Source of the DNA: an uncultured Desulfovibrio sp.
Lineage (GTDB): Bacteria; Desulfobacterota; Desulfovibrionia; Desulfovibrionales; Desulfovibrionaceae
Direction of reading: 5' to 3'
DNA: 53,453 nt
NCBI RefSeq assembly: GCF_944324525.1
Contig: NZ_CALUWS010000016.1
Location: 1 to 53,453, forward strand
The notes beneath the pieces are model-generated. The model was not told the DNA's origin, did no database searches, and saw only the letters and a program-made list of their open reading frames with translations. Position 1 is the first letter of the stretch. The number at the start of each line of letters is the position of its first letter. Shown piece by piece: positions 40,503-49,319 of the stretch. A program made the position numbers and the translations under genes.

Positions 40503-41591
40503 TTACTGCAGGTGGGCCCTGAAAAAGCGCTCCATCTTGTCCCAGGGGATGACGTCCAGCCTGTCGTACAGATCCACATGACTGGCCTGGGGGATGAGCA
40601 GCAGTTCCTTGTTGTCGCCCTGGAGTTTTTTGAAGGCATCTTCGCTGAAGTAGCGGGAATGGGCCTTTTCGCCGTGGATGAGCAGGACGGCGGAGCGGAT
40701 TTCCCCGGCATAGGCCAGCAGGGGCATGGTCATAAAGGACAGGGCCGAGGTGGCGTTCCAGCCGCTGCCGCCGTTGAGGGAGCGGGGATGATAGCCGCGC
40801 GGCGTCTTGTAGTAATCGTAGTAGTCCTTGACGAAGGCGGGTTCGTCGCCGGTCAGCCTGTCGGGGAGGCCGCCGGCGGCGGCGATGCGGCCGGAGCGGG
40901 CATCCGCGGTGCGCTGTTCGTTCAGCCGGGTGCGCAGGGCATGGCGCTCGTCCGCGGTCATGGCGTCAAAGTAGCCATTGGCGATGACGCGGCTCATGTC
41001 GTACATGGTGGAAGCGACCGTCGCCTTGATGCGGGTATCCATGGCGGCCGCATTGATCCCCATGCCGCCGAAGCCGCATATGCCGATGATGCCGATGCGC
41101 CCGGCGTCCACATCCTCGCGGGTGGTGAGGTAATCCACCGCCGCGCAAAAATCTTCGGTATTGATGTCGGGCGAGGCGACATGACGCGGCCGGCCGCCGC
41201 TTTCGCCGGTAAAGGACGGATCGAAGGCCAGCGTGATGAAGCCGCGTTCGGCCATGGTCTGGGCGTAAAGGCCGGAAGCCTGTTCCTTGACCGCGCCGAA
41301 GGGGCCGCTGACGGCGATGGCCGGCATTTTGCCCGTGCCCTGTGCGGGACGGTACAGATCCGCCGCCAGGGTGATGCCGTAGCGATTCTGGAAGGTTACT
41401 TTCTGATGCCGTACCTTGTCGCTTTGCGGGAAGGTCTTGTCCCATTCCTGTGTCAGATGCATGGTCGTACCATCCTTTGCGGGGGTGGCGGTCGATGCGG
41501 GGGCGGCCGCCGGTTCCCGGACAGAAAAAAGGACCAGACTCCCCAGCACGAGGCCGGTGGTCAGCAAACCGCGCAGAGCCGGCATGGACAT
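40503..41591 (-). CDS. Secreted alpha/beta hydrolase with Cys in the nucleophile elbow (YcjY/DLH-like)
   Basis: 362 residues. Signal peptide or anchor at 5-30. The alpha/beta hydrolase core begins near residue 62 (RYGITLAADLYRP). The nucleophile elbow reads GIIGICGFGGMG, so Cys172 stands where serine is usual, as in dienelactone hydrolase. A late Asp and His are visible in LLIHGEKAHSRYFS and PQASHVDLYD. Substrate unknown, perhaps an ester or a lactone. AGGAGG precedes ATG 41591. It is divergent from the sigma-54 regulator gene. Confidence 0.78.
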   Translation of the reverse strand: MSMPALRGLLTTGLVLGSLVLFSVREPAAAPASTATPAKDGTTMHLTQEWDKTFPQSDKVRHQKVTFQNRYGITLAADLYRPAQGTGKMPAIAVSGPFGAVKEQASGLYAQTMAERGFITLAFDPSFTGESGGRPRHVASPDINTEDFCAAVDYLTTREDVDAGRIGIIGICGFGGMGINAAAMDTRIKATVASTMYDMSRVIANGYFDAMTADERHALRTRLNEQRTADARSGRIAAAGGLPDRLTGDEPAFVKDYYDYYKTPRGYHPRSLNGGSGWNATSALSFMTMPLLAYAGEIRSAVLLIHGEKAHSRYFSEDAFKKLQGDNKELLLIPQASHVDLYDRLDVIPWDKMERFFRAHLQ

Positions 41592-42016
41592 GGCGCACCT
41601 CCTGTTTGTTCGTGTTGCGGGACCGCTACCGGGCCCGTGTGTTGCGTCTGCCGGTACGGTAGACAGGGATGCGATGAATAGCAAATACTTATACTGAATA
41701 CTTTTCTATGCTTTTTTATTATGGAAAAGCGCAGGCGGGAGCCCGGCCCGTGGTCTGTGCGGGCTCCCGACGGGGCGGACACGGAGGGAGCCGTAACCTG
41801 CAAAGCCTCTTTATTCCGGGCGTCATCTCCTGTAGAAGAAAGGCGTGCGGCAGGGCGCGGCGCGGACGTTCCCGTTGCGGGCGTGCCGGCCACGACAGGG
41901 CCAACGGCCGTAAGCCTGCTGTTCTGGCGCTGCGTGCGGTTGTGGACGGCCGTCCCTGCCCGGCGTCTTTTGCTCTGAGGCCCGGTTTTGTGCGAACTTC
42001 CTCTCCGGTGTAGCTC
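41592..42016. other. Divergent intergenic region between the hydrolase and the sigma-54 activator
   Basis: 425 bases without a supported gene. It has an AT-rich patch at 41670-41730 with three ATACT direct repeats (AATACTTATACTGAATACTT) and a perfect 10-base inverted repeat CGGGAGCCCG (41736-41745) / CGGGCTCCCG (41760-41769). These are likely promoter and operator sequences for one or both genes. Confidence 0.5.
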
Positions 42017-43492
42017 ATGAATGAAATTCTCCCTCTCCAGGCGGGCGGCGGTTCCTTTGACGTCTGCTCCATGCTCAATATCGCCATCATGAATCTGCCG
42101 ACCGGCCTGTTCATTTGCGACAGGAACGGAGTGATCGTCTTTATCAACAAGGCCTATGCCGGATACCTGAATATCGAGCCGGAGCAGGCCATCGGACGGC
42201 ATATCACGGAACTCATCCCCGATTCGCGCATCCCCGACGTACTGCAGAACGGAGAGCCGGATATCGGGGCCATCCGGCTCATCAGCGAGACTTCGAGCCG
42301 CATCCTGACCAACCGTTATCCGCTGTACAACGCGCAGGGCCAGCTCATGGGCGCCATGTCCATGGTGGTGCTGGACAAACCGGAGCAGCTCCACATCCTC
42401 CAGCGGCAGATCGATTCCCTCGGACGCAAGGTCAGCCGCTATGCCCGCCGCATCAAGACCGCGCTTGAGGCCCGCTATACGCTGGACTCCCTCGTGGGTT
42501 CCTCGCCGGCCATGCTGTCCTTCAAGCAGCTTTTGCTGCGCTTTGCCCGGACGGACGGCACCGTACTCATCAACGGCCAGACAGGCACCGGCAAGGAGCT
42601 GGCGGCCAGCGCCATCCATAACGCCAGCAGCCGCAGCGGCGGCCCCTTCGTCAGTCTCAACTGCGCGGCCATCCCGCAGGAACTCTTTGAGAGCGAACTT
42701 TTCGGCTACGCGCCGGGGTCGTTTTCCGGCGCGCGCAAAGAGGGCAAGGAAGGCCAGATCGAACTGGCGGACGAGGGGACGCTCTTTCTGGATGAAGTGG
42801 GGGATCTGCCGCCCGGGGCGCAGGTCAAGCTGCTGCGCGTCATCGAGGAGCGGGCCGTCCGCCGGGTGGGGGACAGTACGCCCCATCCGGTCAACTTCCG
42901 GCTGGTGACGGCCACCAACCGCGATCTGGGCAAGATGGTGGCCAACGGCACCTTTCGGGAAGACCTCTATTACCGCATCAATTCCATGCTGCTGACCCTG
43001 CCGCCGCTGCGGGACCGGCGGGAGGACATCCCCGCCCTGGTGGAACACATGCTGGAGCGGCAGGGGAATATCCGCTGCAGCGCGGAAGTGATGGCCGTTT
43101 TTCTCCGCTACACCTGGCCGGGCAATGTGCGCGAGCTCAAGAACGTCCTTTCGCATGCGCTCAGTCTGGCGGAAGGGGAGGTCATCACGCTGGACGATCT
43201 GCCGCCGTCGTTGCTGATGAGCGCTTCCCTGCCCGAAGACGACCGGCCTACCGGCGGCGAGCAGCGCCTTGGCGCCATCCGGGACAACAGCGAGCGCAAC
43301 GCCATCCTGGTCGCTTTGCGGGAAAACCGCTGGAATGTCTCGCGTACGGCGCAGGCGCTCGGCATCTCGCGGGCCAATATGTATGAGAAGATGCGCAAAT
43401 TCGGCATCAGGCGGCATGCGGAGGGCGCCGGACGTCCGTCGCGCGGGACAGCCGGCGGAGATATGTCTGGATATACGGACAAGCTGTCTTGA
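42017..43492 (+). CDS. Sigma-54-dependent transcriptional activator with N-terminal PAS domain
   Basis: 491 residues. PAS domain 18-125 (LPTGLFICDRNGVIVFINKAYAGYL). AAA+ domain about 155-385 with Walker A NGQTGTGKE, Walker B GTLFLDEVGDL and the arginine-finger segment. The sigma-54 contact loop, normally GAFTGA, reads GSFSGA here. The C-terminal Fis-type helix-turn-helix (NRWNVSRTAQALGISRANMYEKM) binds upstream enhancer sites. Two sigma-54 promoters lie downstream (43614 and 45087), at the solute-binding protein and DASS genes, so it most likely activates that cluster in response to a small ligand seen by the PAS domain. The ribosome binding site before 42017 is weak. Confidence 0.9.
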   Translation: MNEILPLQAGGGSFDVCSMLNIAIMNLPTGLFICDRNGVIVFINKAYAGYLNIEPEQAIGRHITELIPDSRIPDVLQNGEPDIGAIRLISETSSRILTNRYPLYNAQGQLMGAMSMVVLDKPEQLHILQRQIDSLGRKVSRYARRIKTALEARYTLDSLVGSSPAMLSFKQLLLRFARTDGTVLINGQTGTGKELAASAIHNASSRSGGPFVSLNCAAIPQELFESELFGYAPGSFSGARKEGKEGQIELADEGTLFLDEVGDLPPGAQVKLLRVIEERAVRRVGDSTPHPVNFRLVTATNRDLGKMVANGTFREDLYYRINSMLLTLPPLRDRREDIPALVEHMLERQGNIRCSAEVMAVFLRYTWPGNVRELKNVLSHALSLAEGEVITLDDLPPSLLMSASLPEDDRPTGGEQRLGAIRDNSERNAILVALRENRWNVSRTAQALGISRANMYEKMRKFGIRRHAEGAGRPSRGTAGGDMSGYTDKLS

Positions 43493-43613
43493 GTGTCCGC
43501 CCCGGCAGACAAGAGAGCAGGGGAAAGCGCCGTCCGCCGCTGCGGGGCACGCTTCCCGTCAGCATTGCCGCGGGCGGAAGATGCCGCCGCGGCGGCCTGG
43601 AGGCGGGTGATGC

Positions 43614-43629
43614 TGGCATGTAACTTGCT
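43614..43629 (+). promoter_or_regulatory. Sigma-54 promoter of the solute-binding protein gene
   Basis: TGGCATG-TAAC-TTGCT: GG at -24 and GC at -12 with exactly the expected spacing, close to consensus TGGCACG-N4-TTGCW. It is 32 bases before the ATG. Confidence 0.8.
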
Positions 43630-43660
43630 CAGCGCGTGGAAAACCCTTCAGGAGGTCGTT

Positions 43661-44698
43661 ATGCGAACTGTGCTTTCTACGCTTCTGGCCTTTTTGCTGC
43701 TGGCAAGCCTGCCGCAGTCCGCCTACTGCGAAGCGCCATATACGCTCAACACCGCATGGCTGGTGGAGCATGAGGCCTTTGCCGCGTGGTACGCCCGCCA
43801 GAACGGCTGGGATGTGGAGGCGGGTTTCCGGCTCGATATGAAATTCTATGCGTCGGGCCGGGAACTGATGGCCGACATGCAGCGCGCGCCCTGGCAGATC
43901 GCCGCTTGCGGCGCCTTGCCCGCCCTGACGGCCTCCCTGGAAAATGCGGCGGAGATCATCGCCATCGGCAATGACGAGTCCCTGGCGACCGGCATCTATG
44001 TCCGCAAGGACAGCCCCATGCTGGGCCATACCGGCTATAATGCGCTCTATCCCGAAATGGCCGGCACGACCGGGACGGTACGCGGCAGGACCATCCTCTG
44101 CACGCTGGGCTCGTCCGCCCATTATACGGTGCACAAGTGGCTTGCGGCGCTCGGGCTGACGGAAAAGGACGTCATCCTCAAGGATATGTCGCAGGAAGAG
44201 GCGTTGCGCGCCTTTCTTGCCGGGGAGGGGGATGCCGTGGCGCTCTGGGCTCCCTACACGCTGGAGGCGGAACGCAACGATCTCCAGCCGGTGACGCTTT
44301 CCAGTCAGTGCGCCGCCAGTCAGCCGACGCTCATCCTGGCGGACAAGGCGTTTGCCCACCAGCATCCCGAGCGCGTCCGGGCCTTCCTGAGCATGTACTT
44401 CCGGGGGATCGCCGCCCTGCAGGAGACCCCGCGCGAAAAGCTCCTCGCGGCCTATGCCGACTTCCAGAAGCAATGGACGGGCAAGCACCTGCCGCCGCAG
44501 GATGCCGCCTGGGAACTGGCGCGCCACCCGATATTCGGGCTTGACGGACAGCTTGCCCTCTTTGCCGGAAAGGATCAGCGGCTACAGGGCTGGCTGCGCT
44601 CCCTGACCGATTTTGCCGGCGGCGCAACCCGTCTTGGAGATGTGACGGATCAGTATTTGCGTGCGCTTGCCGGCGAAGCGCAGCCTGCGCAGAAGTAG
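43661..44698 (+). CDS. Periplasmic solute-binding protein (SsuA/TauA/NMT1-like), copy 1
   Basis: 345 residues with a signal peptide (1-23, ending AYC-EAP). The body starts YTLNTAWLVEHEAFAAWYA and includes WQIAACGALPAL and TILCTLGSSAHYTVHKWLAALGL (shown in parts), which fit the two-lobed binding proteins for sulfonates, nitrate or thiamine precursors. No ABC permease or ATPase genes lie beside it. A paralogue, broken by a stop codon, closes the same cluster at 50285-51331. AGGAGG precedes the ATG and a sigma-54 promoter precedes that. It may present a sulfonate to the DASS transporter downstream or to a distant ABC system. Confidence 0.8.
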   Translation: MRTVLSTLLAFLLLASLPQSAYCEAPYTLNTAWLVEHEAFAAWYARQNGWDVEAGFRLDMKFYASGRELMADMQRAPWQIAACGALPALTASLENAAEIIAIGNDESLATGIYVRKDSPMLGHTGYNALYPEMAGTTGTVRGRTILCTLGSSAHYTVHKWLAALGLTEKDVILKDMSQEEALRAFLAGEGDAVALWAPYTLEAERNDLQPVTLSSQCAASQPTLILADKAFAHQHPERVRAFLSMYFRGIAALQETPREKLLAAYADFQKQWTGKHLPPQDAAWELARHPIFGLDGQLALFAGKDQRLQGWLRSLTDFAGGATRLGDVTDQYLRALAGEAQPAQK

Positions 44699-44700
44699 GT

Positions 44701-44740
44701 CCGTCCGGCAGGTCGGCCTGACGGCCTGCCGGACGGAGCC
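44701..44740 (+). terminator. Hairpin after the first solute-binding protein gene
   Basis: A 12-base-pair perfect stem, 3 bases after the stop; a T5 run follows at some distance (44746-44750), so termination efficiency is uncertain. Confidence 0.5.
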
Positions 44741-44962
44741 GCCCGTTTTTCTCCACCAGTCCCTCTGGCCGGGCGCGGCCCATTTCGCCTCCGCGTTGCC
44801 GTTTGTCCGGCTCCTCCACACGGTCTGCCGCTCTCCCGCCGGCAGGCAGTACGACGACCCCGACGACAGTTCGTCGGGGTCGTTTCGTATCGGCCGTCTG
44901 AAGCGGCGCATAGTTTTTCCCTGTCAAATATTATTTTCACAAATTGTATGATTTTTAAGACA

Positions 44963-45028
44963 TTCTGTCGTTCTGTCTTTTTTCAAAGACAACATTTCGG
45001 ACAATTTCGCTGTGAAACTTAGCGAAAT
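44963..45028. promoter_or_regulatory. Enhancer-like repeats upstream of the DASS sigma-54 promoter
   Basis: Direct repeats TTCTGTC (44963-44969 and 44971-44977) and an inverted repeat ATTTCGCT (45004-45011) / AGCGAAAT (45021-45028). The latter is centred about 70 bases upstream of the -24 element, a typical place for an activator site. Confidence 0.5.
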
Positions 45029-45086
45029 ATTGTATAACTAGTTATATTTATAGATATTTTTTCATATGCGACACGTTTTCATACGC

Positions 45087-45102
45087 TGGCACGCATCTTG
45101 TA
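45087..45102 (+). promoter_or_regulatory. Sigma-54 promoter of the DASS-aldehyde dehydrogenase-CoA ligase operon
   Basis: TGGCACG-CATC-TTGTA: a perfect -24 half with correct spacing; the -12 half has GT in place of GC. It is 63 bases before the transporter ATG. Confidence 0.7.
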
Positions 45103-45164
45103 CTAAATAGCACAAATAAACGCGCGTTAGCATATCTCGTCATTATCAGCATGGAGACAGTGTT

Positions 45165-46673
45165 ATGAGTCGTCTGAACAACTGCCTGACAGCCATATGT
45201 GGCGACAGAGTGCCGCTGGAAACAGCGCGCAAGACCTTTTTCTTTCTCCTGGGCATCGGCATCATGCTGCTGGTCATAGCCCTGCCCACGCCTCCGCCCT
45301 TCTATAAGGGGGAAGAGGTCATCCCCCTGACGCAAAATGCCAAAATCGTCATGGGCGTTTTGTGTTTCGCCGTCATCATGTGGATGACGGAAGCCATCCC
45401 CTTTCCCGCCACGTCCCTGAGCCTCATCGTGCTGCTGCACATCATGAACGTCGATTCCTTCGGCAACCTCGTCAAGGCGGGCCTGGGCAATCAGTCCATT
45501 CTCTTTCTCATGGGGGCCATGGGGCTTTCCGCCGCCATGACGGAATCCGGCCTCGCCCGGCGTTTCATGCTCTGGATGCTGACCAGGGTCGGCCGCCGCA
45601 CGGATCGCATCGTGCTGGCTTTCATGCTGGTGGGTACGCTGGTATCCATGTGGGTGACGGATATGGCCGTGGCCGCCATGCTGCTGCCGCTGGGCATGAG
45701 CATCCTGCAGGGCAGCGGCTGCAAGCCGCTGGAAAGCAATTTCGGTCGAGCCCTCATGATCGGCATCGTCTGGGGCAGCCTCATCGGCGGCACGGCCACG
45801 CCCGCCGGCTGCGGCGCCAACGTGCTGGCCATGCAATATGTGCGCGACATCGCCAAGCTGGACGTCTCCTTTGCCGAGTGGATGGCCGTGGGCGTGCCCG
45901 GCGCGCTGCTCATGGTCCCGCTTGGCTGGTTCTGCCTTATGAAGATATTTCCGCCGGAACTGAAGGAAATCCCCATGTCCCTCGACAGCATCCGTGATGA
46001 ACTGCGGGCTCTCGGCGGTCTCAAGGCCAAGGAAATCCGTACGCTCGTGGTGTTCGTGGTGATGGTGGCCCTGTGGCTCGGCGGATCGCATGTCGCTCCC
46101 ATCCTGGGCTTCAAGGCTCCGGAAGCCTTCGTGGCCCTGCTGGGCTTCGTGCTCCTCTTCATGCCCGGCCTGCGCGTGTTCGAAGACTGGAAGGACGCTT
46201 CCCGCAGCATCGACTGGGGCGGCCTCATCCTGATCGCGGGCGGCATTTCGGCCGGCATGCTGCTGGCCAGCACCGGCGCGGCCCGCTGGATCGCCTGGGG
46301 GGCCCTGTCCGAAGTGGGCAGCCTGCATCCCGTGTTGCGGGTCCTCGCGGTCATCACCCTCGTGGAGCTGCTCAAGATCTTCTTCTCCAGCAACAGCGTC
46401 ACCGGCGCGGTGATCATGCCGCTCATCATCGCCCTGGCCATGGATATCGGCATGAACCCCTGGGTGCTGGCCGGTCCTGCAGGCATCGCCTCCAGCATGG
46501 CCTTCATCATGGTGACCTCCAGCCCCACCAACGTCATCCCTTATTCATCCGGCTATTTCACCATTGCCGAGTTCGCGAAGTCCGGTGTGGTGATGACCAT
46601 CATCGCCATCTGCTGCGTCACCCTCTCGGTGTCCGTCTTCGGAAGTTTCGCCGGAATGGACATCTGGCACTAA
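45165..46673 (+). CDS. DASS family anion:Na+ symporter
   Basis: 502 residues, about eleven to twelve helices. Family motifs include MWMTEAIPFPATSLSLIVLL, the VTDMAVAAMLLPLG and GGTATPAGCGANVLA loops, and SSNSVTGAVIMPLIIALA near the C-terminus, matching the SNT-type sodium/carboxylate motifs of SLC13 proteins. These carry di-anions such as dicarboxylates, sulfate and, in some, C2 sulfonates. It is the first gene of the operon with the acylating aldehyde dehydrogenase and CoA ligase, so sulfoacetate is a reasonable substrate. The start is the ATG after GGAGACAGTGTT. Confidence 0.88.
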   Translation: MSRLNNCLTAICGDRVPLETARKTFFFLLGIGIMLLVIALPTPPPFYKGEEVIPLTQNAKIVMGVLCFAVIMWMTEAIPFPATSLSLIVLLHIMNVDSFGNLVKAGLGNQSILFLMGAMGLSAAMTESGLARRFMLWMLTRVGRRTDRIVLAFMLVGTLVSMWVTDMAVAAMLLPLGMSILQGSGCKPLESNFGRALMIGIVWGSLIGGTATPAGCGANVLAMQYVRDIAKLDVSFAEWMAVGVPGALLMVPLGWFCLMKIFPPELKEIPMSLDSIRDELRALGGLKAKEIRTLVVFVVMVALWLGGSHVAPILGFKAPEAFVALLGFVLLFMPGLRVFEDWKDASRSIDWGGLILIAGGISAGMLLASTGAARWIAWGALSEVGSLHPVLRVLAVITLVELLKIFFSSNSVTGAVIMPLIIALAMDIGMNPWVLAGPAGIASSMAFIMVTSSPTNVIPYSSGYFTIAEFAKSGVVMTIIAICCVTLSVSVFGSFAGMDIWH

Positions 46674-46730
46674 GGAACGCCCGGCGCGTCCGCAATCTTG
46701 CACATACCTAATTTTCCGGGAGGAAAATCC

Positions 46731-48125
46731 ATGAAGACCATCAGTGAACAAATGGAACTGGCCCGCAAGGCGCAGGAAGCCATCAACGACTATACTCAGG
46801 AGCAGGTCGACGAGATGTGCCTTTCCGTGGGCTGGGAAGTCTATGAAGACGAAAATATCGCCAGGCTGGCCCGCATGGCCGTGGAAGAAACGGGCTTCGG
46901 CAATGTGGAGAGCAAGATCATCAAGCACAAGCGCAAGGTGGGCGGCGTGCTGCATGACATCCGCGGCGCCAAGAGCGTGGGCTGCATAGAGCGCGACGAG
47001 AAGAACGGCATCTCCAAGTATGCCAAGCCGGTGGGCGTCATCTGCGCCATCCTCCCGGCCACCAACCCCACGTCCACCTGCGGCGGCAAGGCCGTGGGCA
47101 TGCTCAAGTGCCGCAATGCGGTCATCTTCAAGCCCAGCTCGCGCGCGCTGAAGTGCACCACCGAGGCCATCAACATGATGCGCAAGGGCCTGAGACGCGT
47201 GGGCGCGCCCGAGGACCTCATCCAGGTGGTGGAGGACAACAGCCGCGAGGCCGTGGCCGAACTCATGAAGGCCAGCGACCTTGTGGTGGCCACCGGCAGC
47301 GGCGCGGTGGTGCGCGCGGCCTACTCCAGCGGCACGCCGGCCTACGGCGTGGGGCAGGGCAACGCCGTGCCCATCGTGGCCGAGGATGCCGATGTGGCCG
47401 AGGCGGCAAAGCTCATCTGCGGCAGCAAGCTCTTTGACTACGCCACTTCCTGCTCGTCCGAAAACGCCGTGGTGCCGGTGGAGGCCATCTACGATCAGTT
47501 CATGGCCGAAATGAAGAAGAACGGCTGCTGGCTCGTGGAAGGCGAGGACCGGGAAAAGCTCAAGAACTACATGTGGAAGATCAATGCCAAGGGCAAGCTG
47601 GCCCTCAATCAGGACGTCATCGCCAAGTCCGCCCGCGTCATCGCCGAGGCCGCCGGCATCAGCATCCCGGACGGTACGGAGATCCTGCTCGTGGAAGGCA
47701 CGCAGCCCATCCGTGAGGACAAGTTCCATGACGAGAAGATCTCGCCGGTGCTGACCGTCTACAAGGCCAGGGACTTCATGGACGCCTACCGCATCCTGAC
47801 CGAGCTGACCAGCCTTGTGGGCCGCGGCCATTCCTGCGGCATCCATACCTACAAGCGGGAATACATCGAGTATCTCGGCGAACATATGAAGTCCTCCCGC
47901 GTGACGGTGCGTCAGGCCATGAGCGCGGGCAACGGCGGTCATCCCTTCAACCGCATGCCCTCCACGGCCACCCTGGGCTGCGGCACCTGGGGCGGCAACA
48001 TCACGACGGAAAATGTGCACTGGAAGCATTTTATGAACGTGACCTGGGTCAATGAGCCCGTGGAACCGTGGAGCTTCAGCGACGAGGAAATGTGGGGAGA
48101 ATTCTGGAAGAAGCACGGCAAGTAG
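46731..48125 (+). CDS. CoA-acylating aldehyde dehydrogenase, candidate sulfoacetaldehyde dehydrogenase (SauS-like)
   Basis: 464 residues of the acylating aldehyde dehydrogenase group (EutE/SucD/SauS). The catalytic cysteine is C241 in YATSCSSENAVV; the NAD-binding and CoA-side motifs include VGVICAILPATNPTSTCGGKA (shown in parts) and GVGQGNAVP. Reaction: acyl-CoA + NADH to aldehyde + CoA, reversible. With the ADP-forming ligase next door it could turn sulfoacetate into sulfoacetaldehyde, the branch known from Cupriavidus (SauS) and proposed for sulfite-reducing gut bacteria. Succinate semialdehyde dehydrogenase (acylating) is the main alternative. GGGAGGAAA precedes the ATG; 57 bases separate it from the transporter. 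Confidence 0.75.
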   Translation: MKTISEQMELARKAQEAINDYTQEQVDEMCLSVGWEVYEDENIARLARMAVEETGFGNVESKIIKHKRKVGGVLHDIRGAKSVGCIERDEKNGISKYAKPVGVICAILPATNPTSTCGGKAVGMLKCRNAVIFKPSSRALKCTTEAINMMRKGLRRVGAPEDLIQVVEDNSREAVAELMKASDLVVATGSGAVVRAAYSSGTPAYGVGQGNAVPIVAEDADVAEAAKLICGSKLFDYATSCSSENAVVPVEAIYDQFMAEMKKNGCWLVEGEDREKLKNYMWKINAKGKLALNQDVIAKSARVIAEAAGISIPDGTEILLVEGTQPIREDKFHDEKISPVLTVYKARDFMDAYRILTELTSLVGRGHSCGIHTYKREYIEYLGEHMKSSRVTVRQAMSAGNGGHPFNRMPSTATLGCGTWGGNITTENVHWKHFMNVTWVNEPVEPWSFSDEEMWGEFWKKHGK

Positions 48126-48197
48126 GTTGACCGGCGGCCCGCAGGGGCCGCCCCCCCCTGCCAAGACGGCGCGCAAAAGCGCGCAAAAGGATTGACC

Positions 48198-49319
48198 ATG
48201 AAGCTGTTTGAATATCAGGCGAAAAATATTTTCCGGGAAAAGGGCATCACCACCCCCAGAGGCATACTTATCCGCAATATGGAGGATCTGGATGCCGCCG
48301 TTGCCGACATCGGCCTGCCCTGCGTGCTCAAGTCGCAGGTGCTGCGCGGCGGACGCGGCAAGGCCGGGCTCATCCGGCTGGTGAAGGACGCCGAAAGCGC
48401 CCGCAACGAGGCGCAGGAGCTCTTTGCCTCCGAGCATAACGTCCATATGATCCTGGTGGAAGAGGCGGTCAGCATCGCCAGCGAGATTTATCTGGCCGTC
48501 ACCGTGGACGCCGTGACCTCCACCGCCATGCTCATCGGCTGCGCCGAGGGCGGGGTGGAGATCGAAAAGCTGGCCGCCACCGCCCCGGAAAAGATTGTGA
48601 CCGTCAAGGTGGATATGTCGCACGGGCTCGGCGGCTTCCACGTCAACAATCTTGTGTACGGCATGGGGCTGCCCACGGAGCTGATCAAGCCCGTCAGCGC
48701 CGTCGTCCGCAATCTCTACAAGACCTTTACGGCCTACGATGCCCAGCTGGCGGAGATCAACCCCCTGTTCATCACCACGGACGGCACGCCCATTGCCGGC
48801 GACGGCAAGCTGATCATCGACGACAACTCCGAATGGCGGCATCCCGACTATCCGCTGAGCCGCGAGCAGTTCGACTCGCAGGTGGAATTCGAGGCCGCGC
48901 AGGAGGGCATCCCCTATCTGGTCTTCGACGGGGACGTGGCCCTGATGTGCGCCGGAGCGGGGCTCACGACCACGGTCTTCGACCTCATCAACGATGCGGG
49001 CGGCACGGTGGCCACCTATGTGGAATTCGGCGGGGCCAACTACACCAAGGCCGTGCGGACCATGGAACTCTGTCTGGAAACGCCCAGCAAGGTCATCCTG
49101 GTGGTGACGTTCGGCACCATCGCCCGCGCGGACGTCATGGCGCAGGGGCTGGTGGAGGCCATCAAGACGCACAAGCCGCAGCAGCCCATCGTGACCTGCA
49201 TCCGCGGCACCAACGAGGAAGAGGCCTTCAAGATCCTGCGCGAAGCCGGACTTGAACCGTTGACCAATACTGAAGAAGCTGTGCAACGTGCGGTGGACAT
49301 CGCCGCGGGGAGGGCCTGA
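48198..49319 (+). CDS. ADP-forming acyl-CoA ligase beta subunit (SucC-like)
   Basis: 373 residues, succinyl-CoA synthetase beta family. The ATP-grasp start is KLFEYQAKNIFREKGI, then VLRGGRGKAGLIRLV, the metal-site AEINPLFIT and the C-terminal flavodoxin-like domain with FGGANYTKAVRTMEL and TIARADVMAQGL. A true SucC has GGRGKAGGVK at the nucleotide loop; here the loop ends GKAGLI, a divergent residue pattern that suits a substrate other than succinate. ATG 48198 has AAGGA 7 bases upstream. It overlaps the alpha subunit gene by one base. In this context a sulfoacetate-CoA ligase is likely. Confidence 0.78.
   Translation: MKLFEYQAKNIFREKGITTPRGILIRNMEDLDAAVADIGLPCVLKSQVLRGGRGKAGLIRLVKDAESARNEAQELFASEHNVHMILVEEAVSIASEIYLAVTVDAVTSTAMLIGCAEGGVEIEKLAATAPEKIVTVKVDMSHGLGGFHVNNLVYGMGLPTELIKPVSAVVRNLYKTFTAYDAQLAEINPLFITTDGTPIAGDGKLIIDDNSEWRHPDYPLSREQFDSQVEFEAAQEGIPYLVFDGDVALMCAGAGLTTTVFDLINDAGGTVATYVEFGGANYTKAVRTMELCLETPSKVILVVTFGTIARADVMAQGLVEAIKTHKPQQPIVTCIRGTNEEEAFKILREAGLEPLTNTEEAVQRAVDIAAGRA

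Larger units (their letters stand above)
44699..45164. other. Intergenic region with terminator hairpins and an AT-rich sigma-54 control region
   Basis: Two stable hairpins follow the first solute-binding protein gene: CCGTCCGGCAGG (44701-44712) with CCTGCCGGACGG (44725-44736), and a 13-base-pair ACGACCCCGACGA / TCGTCGGGGTCGT (44854-44883). Then an AT-rich stretch (44910-45110) holds enhancer-like repeats and a sigma-54 promoter. No gene is seen. Confidence 0.7.

Noticed and set aside
41708-42013. A 101-codon open frame upstream of the sigma-54 activator
   Set aside because: No ribosome binding site, Arg/Gly/Pro-rich composition, and it covers the repeat-rich divergent promoter region.
46545-49286. 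A 913-codon open frame on the minus strand, and another of 426 codons at 45048-46328
   Set aside because: Both are antisense to the aldehyde dehydrogenase, ligase and DASS genes and show the same low-complexity His/Gly/Ala composition.
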